Source: DRKI01 sp011051875 (GTDB taxonomy: Bacteria; Desulfobacterota; Desulfobulbia; Desulfobulbales; Desulfobulbaceae). From it: DNA of 64,000 nucleotides. Under the pieces are notes generated by a model. It had not been told where the DNA came from, made no database searches, and saw only the letters and a list, made by a program, of their open reading frames with translations. Positions 17,022 to 25,918 of this stretch are shown here, one piece after another. The position numbers and the translations under genes were made by a program. The DNA is taken from assembly GCA_026990385.1 (NCBI GenBank), contig JALXDL010000110.1:1-64000 (forward strand), given 5' to 3'. The stretch's first letter is position 1. Each line of letters begins with the position of its first letter.

Positions 17022-18005
17022 GTGACCACCTACGATTTTTCCGAGATCCTCGGCCAGCCCAAGGCGATCAACCTCCTGGGCAGGGCCCTTGCCTCGGGCC
17101 GGCTGGCCCATGCCTATCTCTTTACCGGCCCGGACGGGGTGGGCAAGACCCGCACCGCCATGGCCGTGGCCGCCATCCTGCTCTGCACCGACCCGGACCG
17201 TCGCCCCTGCAGCCGCTGTCCCGGCTGTCGCAAGTTCGCCTCGGGCAACCACCCGGATTTTCTTGCCATCCGGCCGGAGGGCGTCTCCATCAGGATTGAC
17301 CAGGTGCGGGAGCTGAAAAAGACGCTTTCTTTTCCGCCCTTTGAATCCGGCCTGCGGGTGGTGGTCCTGGAGGAGGTCCAGACCATGCGCCGCGAGGCGG
17401 GCAACTCCCTGCTCAAGGTGCTGGAGGAGCCGCCGCCCGACAACCTGCTGATCCTGGTCGCTTCGGATTCTGAACCGATCCTGCCCACCATCCTCTCCCG
17501 CTGTCAGGCGATCCCCTTCTATCCCCTGCCCCTGCCGTTGGCAGCGGAGATCATTGCCCGGGAGAACGCTGCGCTTGACCTGGAAGGGGCCCGGGCCCTG
17601 GCCATGCTGACCAACGGCTGTCCCGGCCGGGCGGGCCGCCTCGAGGCCGGCGGCGCCCTGGAGCTGTACCGTCAGGTGATCGCGGAGCTGGTGGCCCCTG
17701 CCGCCGGGGAAGCGGTCCAGGTCGAGACCGCCCTGGCCCTGGCCGTGCGCATGGCGGAGCTCAAGCAGGAGCTGGGCGTGCTCCTTGACCTGCTGCGGAT
17801 CTTCTTCAAGGATGCGATGATCGCCGGTCTTTCCGGAACCGCGGTATCGGTGGAGGCCGACCAGGCAAGAGAACGCTGGAATCTGGAACGCCTTTCTGAT
17901 AAGATAGCTGCCATTGACACCGCGCAAAAGGCCCTGGCCAGGAACTGCAACCGGGCCCTGGTCTGCGAGGTGCTGCTGCTCGATCTCTTCCCGGACGCCG
18001 GCTGA
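17022..18005 (+). CDS. holB: DNA polymerase III delta' subunit
   Basis: Clamp-loader subunit, 327 residues. It has the AAA+ N-terminus FSEILGQPKAINLL, Walker A FTGPDGVGKT, a four-Cys zinc module CSRCPGCRKFASGNHPDF and the sensor 1 region NSLLKVLEEPP with ILSRCQ. GTG 17022 is chosen because aaggacggg precedes it and the product then starts like other delta' subunits; a TTG at 16998 is possible. Followed by ricT and metG, a gene order conserved in many bacteria. Confidence 0.93.
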   Translation: MTTYDFSEILGQPKAINLLGRALASGRLAHAYLFTGPDGVGKTRTAMAVAAILLCTDPDRRPCSRCPGCRKFASGNHPDFLAIRPEGVSIRIDQVRELKKTLSFPPFESGLRVVVLEEVQTMRREAGNSLLKVLEEPPPDNLLILVASDSEPILPTILSRCQAIPFYPLPLPLAAEIIARENAALDLEGARALAMLTNGCPGRAGRLEAGGALELYRQVIAELVAPAAGEAVQVETALALAVRMAELKQELGVLLDLLRIFFKDAMIAGLSGTAVSVEADQARERWNLERLSDKIAAIDTAQKALARNCNRALVCEVLLLDLFPDAG

Positions 18006-18174
18006 CAGGAAGATCGCCGACTGCCCTGCACGCTCGTGACACTGCAGCTGCCGGTTGGCGGTCCTCTCGTGGCGCCGCGCTGTGGCGGTATGCAGGGGAC
18101 ATCGCCGCATCATTGGCTGTGTCCGTTCCGGCGGGCATGGGAATTTTAACCATTTACCAGGGTCTGCACTGTCC

Positions 18175-19143
18175 ATGACCGAACCAAGGGAGCCAGCCGT
18201 TCCCGCCTCTTGCCAGGATGGGGAGAGGCGTGCGGAAGCGGAGGAGAAACGCTACTATTACCGGGTCCGTTTTCGGCCGCAGGGCCAGGAGATAACCGTG
18301 GAGTCGCGGATCGCGGACCTGGCGCACGGCGACCTGGTCATGGTCCGGAGCGACCACGGCCCGGAGCCGGCCGTGGTCGTGGGCCGCGCCGCCGCGGCCA
18401 CCGAGCCGGGCATGGAACGTGGCGTGAGCTCGGTGGTCAAGCGGCGGGCAACGCGGGAGGAAGAGGAGAAGTACGCCCGCCTGCCCATCCTGGAAAAGGA
18501 GGCCTATGACATCTGCCAGGAGCAGATCAGGGATCTCGGTCTCTCCATGCACCTGGTGCGGGTGGAGCGGTTTTTCAACGGCTCCAAGATCATCTTCTAT
18601 TTCACCGCCGAGAGCCGGGTCGATTTCAGGGAGCTGGTCAAGCGGCTGGTGCAGGAGTTCCGGACCCGGGTGGAGATGCGCCAGATCGGCGTCCGCCACG
18701 AGACCCAGATGACCGGCGGCATCGGCGCCTGCGGCCGCGAGCTGTGCTGCACCACCTTTCTCAGGAAGTTCGAGTCCGTGTCCATCAAGATGGCCAAGGC
18801 CCAGGACCTGCCCCTCAACCCGGCCAAGATCTCCGGGGTCTGCAACCGGCTGCTCTGCTGCCTGACCTACGAGTATGACAACTACCGGATCATGAAGCAG
18901 GGTATGCCCAGGATCGGGCGGCTGATCCGGCTCGACGACACCGTCTACCGGGTGATCCGCCTCATCCCCCTCTCGGGCCAGGTCCTGGTGCTGTCGCCGG
19001 AAGGGGAGGAACGGCTGCTCGAGGAAGAGGAGTGGCGGGCCGCCGAACCCGTGCAGCGCAAACAGCCGCGCCAGCAGGGCAAGCGCAGGCAGTCGGGCGG
19101 CAGGGGCAGGAAAGGCAGGGGCAAGAAGAAAAAACAGGAGTAG
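18175..19143 (+). CDS. ricT: PSP1-domain protein RicT (YaaT)
   Basis: Member of the PSP1/RicT family (322 residues), known from Bacillus as part of a complex affecting RNA processing and often encoded next to holB. The PSP1 domain carries the conserved cysteines in GGIGACGRELCCTTFL and GVCNRLLCCLTYEYDNY, which bind Fe-S clusters in the characterised homologue. The C-terminal 40 residues are Lys/Arg/Gly-rich and probably disordered and nucleic-acid binding. ATG 18175 follows holB after 169 bp; upstream in-frame codons give a non-conserved extension. Confidence 0.92.
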   Translation: MTEPREPAVPASCQDGERRAEAEEKRYYYRVRFRPQGQEITVESRIADLAHGDLVMVRSDHGPEPAVVVGRAAAATEPGMERGVSSVVKRRATREEEEKYARLPILEKEAYDICQEQIRDLGLSMHLVRVERFFNGSKIIFYFTAESRVDFRELVKRLVQEFRTRVEMRQIGVRHETQMTGGIGACGRELCCTTFLRKFESVSIKMAKAQDLPLNPAKISGVCNRLLCCLTYEYDNYRIMKQGMPRIGRLIRLDDTVYRVIRLIPLSGQVLVLSPEGEERLLEEEEWRAAEPVQRKQPRQQGKRRQSGGRGRKGRGKKKKQE

Positions 19144-19231
19144 CCTGAAGGGTTACGGGCCAGGGGTATGGACACGTATTGCTGCCATCGAAGAGTAACA
19201 ACCAGGAATGAGGTTTATCTGTTCTGACATC

Positions 19232-21187
19232 ATGACAACCTATATCACCACCCCCATCTACTATGTCAATGCCATGCCCCACCTGGGTCATGCCTATACC
19301 ACCATCGTTGCCGATACCTATGCCCGTTTCCGGCGCCTGGCCGGCGACGAGGTCCGTTTCCAGACCGGCACCGACGAGCATGGCGAAAAGATCGTCCAGG
19401 CGGCGGAGAAGGAGGGCGAGACACCGCGGCAGTACGTGGATCGCATCTCGGACGCCTTCCGGCAGACCTGGCCCCTGCTCGCGGTGGAGCCGGACAACTT
19501 CATCCGGACCACCGATCCGGACCATATCCGCGTGGTGCAGGAGATCCTGCAGAAGGTGCATGATGCCGGTGACATCTACTTCAGTGAGTACTCGGGCCAC
19601 TACTGCCAGGGCTGCGAGCGGTTCCTGACCGAGAAGGAGCTGGTGGACGGCAAGTGCCCTGACCACCTGACCGTGCCCAGGGAGATCAATGAGCAGAACT
19701 ACTTCTTCCGCATGTCCCGCTACCAGGACTGGCTCATCGATCATATCCGGAAAAATCCCGAGTTCATCACGCCGGAACGCTACCGCAACGAGGTGCTCTC
19801 CTTTCTTTCCGAGCCGCTGGAGGATCTCTGCATTTCCCGGCCCACCAGCCGCCTGACCTGGGGTATTCCGCTGCCCTTTGATGACAACTTTGTTACCTAT
19901 GTCTGGTTCGACGCCCTGATCAACTACGTCACCGGCGTCGGCTACCCGGACGGGCCGGAATTCGAAAAGTACTGGTCCGTGGCCGAGCATGTCATTGCCA
20001 AGGATATCCTCAAGCCCCATGCCATCTACTGGCCCACCATGCTCAGGGCGGCGGGCCTTGCGCCCTACCGGCGGCTGCACGTGCACGGCTACTGGAACGT
20101 GGACGAGACCAAGATGTCCAAGTCGCTGGGCAACGTGGTCCGGCCCAGGGAACTGGTGGACGAGTATGGCGTTGACACGGTGCGCTACTTCCTGCTGCGC
20201 GAGATGAGCTTTGGCCTGGATTCCTCCTTTTCCAGCGAGGCCATCGTGGCCCGGCAGAACTCGGACCTGGCCAATGACCTGGGCAACCTCTTCTCGCGGG
20301 TCCTGACCATGATCGGCAAGTATGGCCAGGGCCAGGTGCCCGGGGCAGACCCCTCGGCGCTGACCGCTGCCGAGCAGGAACTTGTTGACGCGGCGGAAAA
20401 GATGATTACCTCGTATCAGGAGGCCATGAACGGTTTTGCCTTCCACCAGGGGTTGCAGGCGGTGTGGGAGCTGATCGGGCTCCTGAACCGCTACATCGTC
20501 ACCAACGCCCCCTGGGAGCTGGCAAAGGACAAGGCCCGGGCCGGTCGCCTGCACACCGTGCTCTACCACCTGGCCGAGGGGCTCAGGCTCATTGCCCTGG
20601 TGCTGCGGCCGGTGATGCCGCAGGCAGCGGAAAAGATGGCCGCGGCCCTGGGCATGGCCGACGAGATGCGGACCGCGACCCTGGAGACGGCCGGGCGCTG
20701 GGGCGGCATGGTTGCCGGCACGGCCGTGGACCGGGGGCCGCAGCTCTTTCCCCGGCTGGATAAAAAGAAGAAAAAACAGCAGCCGGCGCAGCAGGAACAG
20801 CAGAAGCGGAAAAAAACAAAGAAGACCGCCAGGAAAGAGGAACTGCCCGAGGGCATGATCACCTTTGACCAGTTCGGCAAGGTGGACCTGCGCGTTGCCG
20901 AGGTGGTGGCCGCGGAAAGGATCGCCGGCGCGGACAGGCTCCTCAAGCTGACCCTCAGGGCGCCGGAGGAGCGGACCGTGGTGGCCGGCATTGCCAAATA
21001 CTACGAACCAGCGGAGCTGGTGGGCAGAAAGGTACTCATCGTTGCCAACCTGAAACCGGCAAAACTCATGGGCGTCTTGTCGCAGGGCATGGTCCTGGCC
21101 GCCAAGGAGACGGACGCGGACGGCAACGGGCGTTTGGTCCTGGCCACGGTGGACGGAGAGATCGCACCGGGCAGCAGGGTGGCGTAA
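19232..21187 (+). CDS. metG: Methionyl-tRNA synthetase with C-terminal tRNA-binding domain
   Basis: Class I synthetase of 651 residues. The N-terminus YITTPIYYVNAMPHLGHAYTT holds the HIGH-type motif (HLGH). GHYCQGCERFLTEKELVDGKC is the connective zinc knuckle, reduced here to three visible Cys. DETKMSKSLG is the KMSKS loop. After a Lys/Gln-rich linker (about 515-550), the last 110 residues (ITFDQFGKVDLRVAEVV) form a Trbp111/EMAP-type tRNA-binding domain, as in dimeric MetG. ATG 19232 gives the family N-terminus; ATG 19208 would add eight residues. Confidence 0.96.
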   Translation: MTTYITTPIYYVNAMPHLGHAYTTIVADTYARFRRLAGDEVRFQTGTDEHGEKIVQAAEKEGETPRQYVDRISDAFRQTWPLLAVEPDNFIRTTDPDHIRVVQEILQKVHDAGDIYFSEYSGHYCQGCERFLTEKELVDGKCPDHLTVPREINEQNYFFRMSRYQDWLIDHIRKNPEFITPERYRNEVLSFLSEPLEDLCISRPTSRLTWGIPLPFDDNFVTYVWFDALINYVTGVGYPDGPEFEKYWSVAEHVIAKDILKPHAIYWPTMLRAAGLAPYRRLHVHGYWNVDETKMSKSLGNVVRPRELVDEYGVDTVRYFLLREMSFGLDSSFSSEAIVARQNSDLANDLGNLFSRVLTMIGKYGQGQVPGADPSALTAAEQELVDAAEKMITSYQEAMNGFAFHQGLQAVWELIGLLNRYIVTNAPWELAKDKARAGRLHTVLYHLAEGLRLIALVLRPVMPQAAEKMAAALGMADEMRTATLETAGRWGGMVAGTAVDRGPQLFPRLDKKKKKQQPAQQEQQKRKKTKKTARKEELPEGMITFDQFGKVDLRVAEVVAAERIAGADRLLKLTLRAPEERTVVAGIAKYYEPAELVGRKVLIVANLKPAKLMGVLSQGMVLAAKETDADGNGRLVLATVDGEIAPGSRVA

Positions 21188-21289
21188 CTGATCCCAGGGC
21201 TGTTGCCTGTTTTTTTGATCGTTGGTTGTGCCCGTTCCGGGGGGGCATGCTGCTTTCCATGTTTATTCCACGAGGGTTGTAAAAGAACA

Positions 21290-21586
21290 ATGTTCATGCT
21301 CAGCAATTTCATACTGGCCATAGCCAAACTGCTCAATTTTGCGCTCAGCGCCTATATCTGGATCGTCATCGGCCGTGCGGTGATCTCCTGGGTCAATGCA
21401 GATCCCTACAATCCCATTGTCCGCTTCCTGGTCCAGGCCACCGAACCCCTGCTCCTGCGCATCCGCCGCGTGATTCCCGCCATGGGCGGGCTCGACCTGA
21501 GCCCCATGGTCCTGATCCTGGCTATCGTCTTTCTGCAGAGTTTTCTCGTCCCCACCCTGCAGCAGATCGCGATGAGTATCCGTTGA
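21290..21586 (+). CDS. yggT: YggT family membrane protein
   Basis: A 98-residue membrane protein with two hydrophobic segments (about 5-30 and 62-85) separated by the conserved RAVISWVNADPYNPIVRFLVQATEPLLLRIRR loop region, the YggT hallmark. Members are linked to cell division or osmotic tolerance, but the function is not firmly known. ATG 21290 has gaggg upstream; ATG 21296 is possible. Six bases before yggU, the usual partner. Confidence 0.92.
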   Translation: MFMLSNFILAIAKLLNFALSAYIWIVIGRAVISWVNADPYNPIVRFLVQATEPLLLRIRRVIPAMGGLDLSPMVLILAIVFLQSFLVPTLQQIAMSIR

Positions 21587-21592
21587 TATCTC

Positions 21593-21889
21593 ATGCCCTT
21601 CCTTCAGAACCGGCCGGACGGTACTCTCCTGTTGAAGCTTCACGTTCAGCCGCGGGCCAGTCGCAATCGCCTGGCCGGCCTGCACGGTGATGCCCTCAAA
21701 CTCTGCCTCACCACCCCGCCTGTCGATGGCCGGGCCAACAAGGCCCTGGTCGCGTTTCTCGCCAAGCTTCTGCACCTGCCCAAGTCTGCTCTTGAGATCC
21801 GCAGCGGTCTCCAGGGCCGGAGTAAGCAGGTCCTCCTGCACGGGATCGACGAGGAGACCGCCCGCCGGTTGCTGAGTGGCGAATCCTGA
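21593..21889 (+). CDS. yggU: DUF167 / YggU family protein
   Basis: A 98-residue soluble protein with the DUF167 core KLHVQPRASRNRLAGLHGDALKLCLTTPPVDGRANKALVAFLAKLL and the following GLQGRSKQVLLHG. The family is widespread, structurally characterised and functionally unassigned. Directly follows yggT, forming the common yggT-yggU pair. Confidence 0.93.
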   Translation: MPFLQNRPDGTLLLKLHVQPRASRNRLAGLHGDALKLCLTTPPVDGRANKALVAFLAKLLHLPKSALEIRSGLQGRSKQVLLHGIDEETARRLLSGES

Positions 21890-21949
21890 TCTTTTTCCCT
21901 CGTGTCCGGCACTCCAGGGGGGCATCACCATTTTATTGATCCCTCTGTC

Positions 21950-21978
21950 TCGACTTCTTCTCCCCCACAACATATACT
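21950..21978 (+). promoter_or_regulatory. Possible sigma70-type promoter before the 22061 gene
   Basis: tcgact (21950-21955) and tatact (21973-21978) separated by 17 bp, 82 bp before the start codon. The -35 matches the consensus at four positions and the -10 at five. A candidate only; the region is otherwise without features. Confidence 0.3.
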
Positions 21979-22060
21979 TGAATAGAGGGCATTTGTCAGG
22001 GTGTCGATCATCGCGGGCCGTTACAGTCTATACAGAATTATCACACCGGAGAGGCAAGGT

Positions 22061-23530
22061 ATGGCGGGACAGCTGAAAAGTGTGGGGGAGCTTCTGGCGG
22101 AAACATGGGAAGAGTACAAGGTACGGGGGCTTCCGATCCTCGGTGTCATGCTGCTCAGTTCCGTGCTGGTGCTGCTGGCAATCGTCCTTGCCGGCATCAC
22201 CCTGGTTCTGCTCATGGGGGGACCGGCGCCGCTGATGGCGCAGATAGAGAGTGGCCGGATACCCCTGCCGTTCCTGCTGCCGTTAATGGCGGTTCTTTTT
22301 CTCGCAATGTCGCTTTGCATCTTCTGGGGGCAGAGCGCGGTCCTTGCCGTCACCGTGGACAAGGATATCGGCATCATCAGGGCCCTGGGGGTGGGCTGGC
22401 GCCGGATGTGGTCCCTGGCCTGGATTCTCCTTTTAGCCGGCGGTATCGTCATGACCGGCTCCCTGCTGATCGTCCCGGGCCTGATTTTTTCTGTCTGGTT
22501 CGCATTTGCCGCCTTTATTCTCTATGGAGAGGACCGGCGCGGTCTCGATGCCCTGTTTGCCAGCCGTGCCTGTGTGCGCGGGCACTTCTGGAACACCTTG
22601 TTCAAGCTGTTTATCATCTGGCTGATCTCGATCCTGATCAGCCTGGTGCCCCTGGTCGGCCAGGTGCTCTCGTTCCTGTTCGTTCCCTTTGTCCTCCTGT
22701 TCATGAAGGCCATGTACCGCGACCTGAAGGAGCAGCGTGAGGATGACGCCATCCGGGGCAGCCGGGTTCTCTGGGGGGGACTGGCTGCCATCGGTATCAT
22801 GTTGCCCGCCCTTGGCCTGGTGGGGGCAGCGGTCTCGCTGGCACCGCAGTGGAGCGAACTTGTACGGCAGATGCGCCAGGGTCACACGGCGATGATGCAG
22901 CAGCATCGGAACCGTCCCCGGCGGCATGTTCCCGCCGGGAGACAGGAAGGTCGCGCCGTGCAGCGTCCCTTGCCGGTCCAGCCGTTGCCGGGCCAGGCGG
23001 TGTGGCGTGATCCCGTGGGAGACGTTGCTGCCGCCGGGCTTTCCCGCTGGCTCGATATCCGCTCGGTCGCGGCCATGGGCAGGGAGGAAAGCCTGCTGGT
23101 CGATGTCCGGCTCGCCAATCCGGTGGTTGCCTTCTTCAATGCGGCCGCAGCCTCGTCAAACTCTTTCTCGCCGTTGATGACACTCTACCTGGACACGGAT
23201 GTGGACCGGCAGACCGGTGGCACGGCGGCCGGAAGCTCGGGCCGGGGTGGCTATGACCGGGCAGTGGAAGTGGTCCTGGAGGCCGACCCGGCTACCGCGG
23301 CCCGGGGACGGGTTCATGTAAGCACCTACCGACTGGAAGGCAGGCAGCGAGTCTCACTCGGCACATTGCCGGAAGGGGGTGTGAGCCTGAACAGCCACGG
23401 CATCAGGCTGCGTCTGCCCTATGCCCTGCTCGGGCTGGAGCGGGGTGGGCGGTTGCGCATCTGTTACCGGGAATACGGACAGGAGCAGGGTGGCGGTCTG
23501 GTCAAGGACAGCCTGATCACCCTGCCTTGA
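22061..23530 (+). CDS. Membrane protein of unknown function with C-terminal soluble domain
   Basis: A 489-residue protein. The first ~260 residues hold about six hydrophobic segments with a short cytosolic start (LLAETWEEYKVRGLPIL), resembling the membrane domain of small YciC/DUF975-type proteins. The remaining ~230 residues are soluble. After a basic, proline-rich linker (RNRPRRHVPAGRQ), a beta-rich domain follows with DVRLANPVVAFFNAAAASS and YLDTDVDRQTGG, which looks like a ligand- or polymer-binding fold, but I do not recognise it. ATG 22061 has gagagg 8 bases upstream. The tpiA-like gene starts 9 bases after its stop, so the two are probably co-expressed. Confidence 0.75.
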   Translation: MAGQLKSVGELLAETWEEYKVRGLPILGVMLLSSVLVLLAIVLAGITLVLLMGGPAPLMAQIESGRIPLPFLLPLMAVLFLAMSLCIFWGQSAVLAVTVDKDIGIIRALGVGWRRMWSLAWILLLAGGIVMTGSLLIVPGLIFSVWFAFAAFILYGEDRRGLDALFASRACVRGHFWNTLFKLFIIWLISILISLVPLVGQVLSFLFVPFVLLFMKAMYRDLKEQREDDAIRGSRVLWGGLAAIGIMLPALGLVGAAVSLAPQWSELVRQMRQGHTAMMQQHRNRPRRHVPAGRQEGRAVQRPLPVQPLPGQAVWRDPVGDVAAAGLSRWLDIRSVAAMGREESLLVDVRLANPVVAFFNAAAASSNSFSPLMTLYLDTDVDRQTGGTAAGSSGRGGYDRAVEVVLEADPATAARGRVHVSTYRLEGRQRVSLGTLPEGGVSLNSHGIRLRLPYALLGLERGGRLRICYREYGQEQGGGLVKDSLITLP

Positions 23531-23539
23531 GGAGATCAT

Positions 23540-24220
23540 ATGGATACCATAATACTTGCCAACTGGAAGGCCCATCTCTCGCCCCCTCGGGCGGCGGCAT
23601 GGCTGGACCGTTTCCTGGCCCTCCATGATGGCCGCGCCGGCCTGGAGGTGGTCCTGGCCGTTCCGACCCTCTGCATGGAAAAGGCGTACCACCGCCTGCG
23701 GGAAACGGAAATCGCGCTTGCCGCCCAGTCCGTTTCACCCTATCCCCCTGGTGGCTATACCGGCGCCACGCCGGCGGCCTGGTTTGCGGGACTGACCACC
23801 TATGCCCTGCTCGGACACCAAGAGCGGCGTCGTTATTTTCACGAGGATGTGCCGGAGGTGGCCGCCCAGGTACGGGAGAGCGTGGCCGCAGGTCTCTGTC
23901 CCGTCATCTGCGTGGATCACGCCAGCGCCGCAGCCCAGATCGCGGCCCTGGACAGCGGGGATATCGAACAGAGCCTCTTTGCCTATACCCCGCAGGATGC
24001 TGTCAGCCTGGAGAAAGCGCGCGAACTCTCCGAGATCAGCGAGCTGGCCGGCTTGCTTGCCGATCTGACTGGCGGCCGGCCGGTCCTCTACGGCGGCGGC
24101 GTCGACCAGGGCAATGCGGCAGCCATCGCGTCCCTGTCGGGCATCAGCGGTATCATGGTCGGCCGCGCCAGCCTGGATCCGGACAGGTTCGCCGCCCTGG
24201 TCCGCAGCCTGGTCGCCTGA
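23540..24220 (+). CDS. Triosephosphate isomerase-like protein lacking the catalytic Glu
   Basis: A short TIM-barrel protein (226 residues; bacterial TpiA is about 250). Kept features are Asn8-Trp-Lys10 (ANWK), His93 and Glu95 in LLGHQERR, and the phosphate-binding YGGGVDQGNA loop near 184. The catalytic Glu motif, normally YEPVWAIGTG, reads here YTPQDAVSLEK: Thr150 replaces Glu and loop 6 is unlike the canonical one. The length resembles archaeal TIM, but archaeal enzymes keep this Glu. It is probably a paralogue with altered function, so a tpiA symbol would be unsafe. Co-transcribed with the upstream membrane protein gene. Confidence 0.8.
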   Translation: MDTIILANWKAHLSPPRAAAWLDRFLALHDGRAGLEVVLAVPTLCMEKAYHRLRETEIALAAQSVSPYPPGGYTGATPAAWFAGLTTYALLGHQERRRYFHEDVPEVAAQVRESVAAGLCPVICVDHASAAAQIAALDSGDIEQSLFAYTPQDAVSLEKARELSEISELAGLLADLTGGRPVLYGGGVDQGNAAAIASLSGISGIMVGRASLDPDRFAALVRSLVA

Positions 24221-24309
24221 GGGGAGAGACCGGCACGGAAGAGAGGAAACCGGCCTGTTTGCGCCAGCCCCGTCCCCCCGTGCCACCGCCGCACGGCAGG
24301 GATGTCCGG

Positions 24310-25143
24310 CTACATGGCCAGCAGGCGCCGGATCCGCTCCTCCATGGGCGGATGGGTGGAGAAGAGGTTGGCGATGGCGCCGCCGGAGAGCGGATTGACG
24401 ATGTACATCTGGGCCGTGGCCGGGTTGACATTCATCGGCATCTGCTTGTTGTAGCTGGCCAGCTTGTTCAGTGCGCTGGCCAGGGCCTTGGGATTGCCGC
24501 AGATCTCGGCCCCGGTCCGGTCGGCGATATATTCACGGCTCCGCGAGATGGCCATCTGGATCAACGTTGCGGCCAGCGGCGCCACGATCATCATGACGAT
24601 GGCGGCCAGCGGGTTGGAGTCCTCGTCGTCCCGGCCGCCGCCGAAGATCATGGCCCACTGGGCCATGGTGGCCAGGTAGGATATGGCACCGGCCATGACT
24701 GCGGCAATGGAGCTGATCAGGATGTCCCGGTTCTTGATATGGCCCAGCTCGTGACCCAGCACACCGGCTAGCTCCTCCCGGTTCAGCGCCTGGAGGATAC
24801 CGCTGGTCACGGCCACGGCCGCGTGCTGCGGGTTGCGGCCCGTGGCAAAGGCATTGGGCGTGGGACTGTCCACGATGTAGACTCGCGGCTTGGGCAGACC
24901 GGCCCGGTGGGCCAGCTCGGCCACGATCCGGTGCAGTTCCGGGGCCTCGGCCTCGGACACCTCCCGGGCCCGGCTCATGGCGAGCGCTACCTTGTCCGAG
25001 TTCCAGTAGGCGAAAAAGTTCAGTCCCAGGGCGATGACAAGGGCGATGAGCATACCCTGCCTGCCGGCCATGAGCTCTCCTCCCACCATGAACAGCGCGG
25101 TGAGCGCCGCCATGAGGAGAAATGTCTTGATCGTATTGTTCAT
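24310..25143 (-). CDS. htpX: Zinc metalloprotease HtpX
   Basis: Membrane-bound M48 protease of 277 residues for membrane protein quality control. Two N-terminal membrane helices (about 7-24 and 30-46), the zinc motif HELGH (His131, Glu132, His135), two further hydrophobic segments near 145-200, then the third ligand region SREYIADRTGAEI. ATG 25143 is the family start; only a weak purine stretch precedes it. Convergent with the tpiA-like gene. Confidence 0.95.
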   Translation of the reverse strand: MNNTIKTFLLMAALTALFMVGGELMAGRQGMLIALVIALGLNFFAYWNSDKVALAMSRAREVSEAEAPELHRIVAELAHRAGLPKPRVYIVDSPTPNAFATGRNPQHAAVAVTSGILQALNREELAGVLGHELGHIKNRDILISSIAAVMAGAISYLATMAQWAMIFGGGRDDEDSNPLAAIVMMIVAPLAATLIQMAISRSREYIADRTGAEICGNPKALASALNKLASYNKQMPMNVNPATAQMYIVNPLSGGAIANLFSTHPPMEERIRRLLAM

Positions 25144-25309
25144 GAGCTTCTTTTTTTCGGCTGTTTTTCCGTTGCCTCCAGAGATGATGCCTCCCTGCGC
25201 TTCATTTCGTACATATGGTAAGTTTCCTGGCTGATATGTCAATGGCAGCAGGGGATGTTGTCCGCTTGTCGGCCCCGGTGTGACCGGCTTTCCCCCGGTT
25301 TCCGGCCGC

Positions 25310-25864
25310 TCAGCCGCCAAATCCCGCCAGTTTGAACCTGAGGGTCACCTCGCCCGTTTCCCAGTCCACCTGCCCCGGCCGCCTCCGGTGCAGCTCCTGC
25401 CGGCTCCCCGGGGCCGGCCGGTACAGTCTCCCAGGCCTACGGCTCCTCCTCTTCCTCCCGCAGTACTCCCCCGGCTCAGGAAGTGGGGCGTGTCTTCCGG
25501 TCGAACATGACCTTGCTGGCGGTGCCGCTGTCAAAGACCTCGCTCTTGAGCTTGATACCGGTCAGGATCGCGCATCTGTTCCGCCACCAGATTGGCGGTT
25601 CTGTAGACCTTTTCGCCGGCTTGCAAGAGGAGGTAGTGGATGGGGGGCGAGCATCGGGTCCGGATTCAGCTCCCGGATCCACCTTTCCAGGTCCTGCTGA
25701 TAGTCGCTGAGCAGGGTCTCCGGTTCGTGACCGGGCACGGACCTGCGGCTCGGTTCGATGAAGACCCGGAACAGGAAGGAGATGATCAGAGGCGCGTTAT
25801 CGGCCGTGAGCAGGCGCAGGGCGGGATGGGTGGCCCTGAGATGCTCCAGGTGCTGAAAATCCAT
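25310..25864 (-). pseudogene. Remnant of DUF3375 (JetA-like) gene, broken by frameshifts
   Basis: An ATG at 25864 opens with a clear DUF3375 N-terminus (LEHLRATHPALRLLTADNAPLIISFLFRVFIEPSRRSV), then the frame degenerates within about 60 residues into proline/arginine-rich junk and stops at 25562. Other coding-like pieces follow in different frames: YLLLQAGEKVYRTANLVAEQM ends at a stop near 25580, KLKSEVFDSGTASKVMFD near 25500-25560, and a plausible C-terminus WETGEVTLRFKLAGFGG at 25315. DUF3375 proteins are the JetA subunit of Wadjet anti-plasmid systems. No jetB, jetC or jetD is present, so this is a decayed, orphaned and probably internally deleted relic. Whether the later pieces belong to the same gene is unsure. 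Confidence 0.6.
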
Positions 25865-25918
25865 GCTGTCTTGTGGCTAGGCCGGTAACCGGCAGAGTGT
25901 ACTCTGCATCAGGCCCGG

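Noticed and set aside
15840..18176. Long minus-strand open frame opposite yhaM and holB
   Set aside because: Low-complexity His/Gln/Gly-rich translation; the plus strand carries recognised genes.
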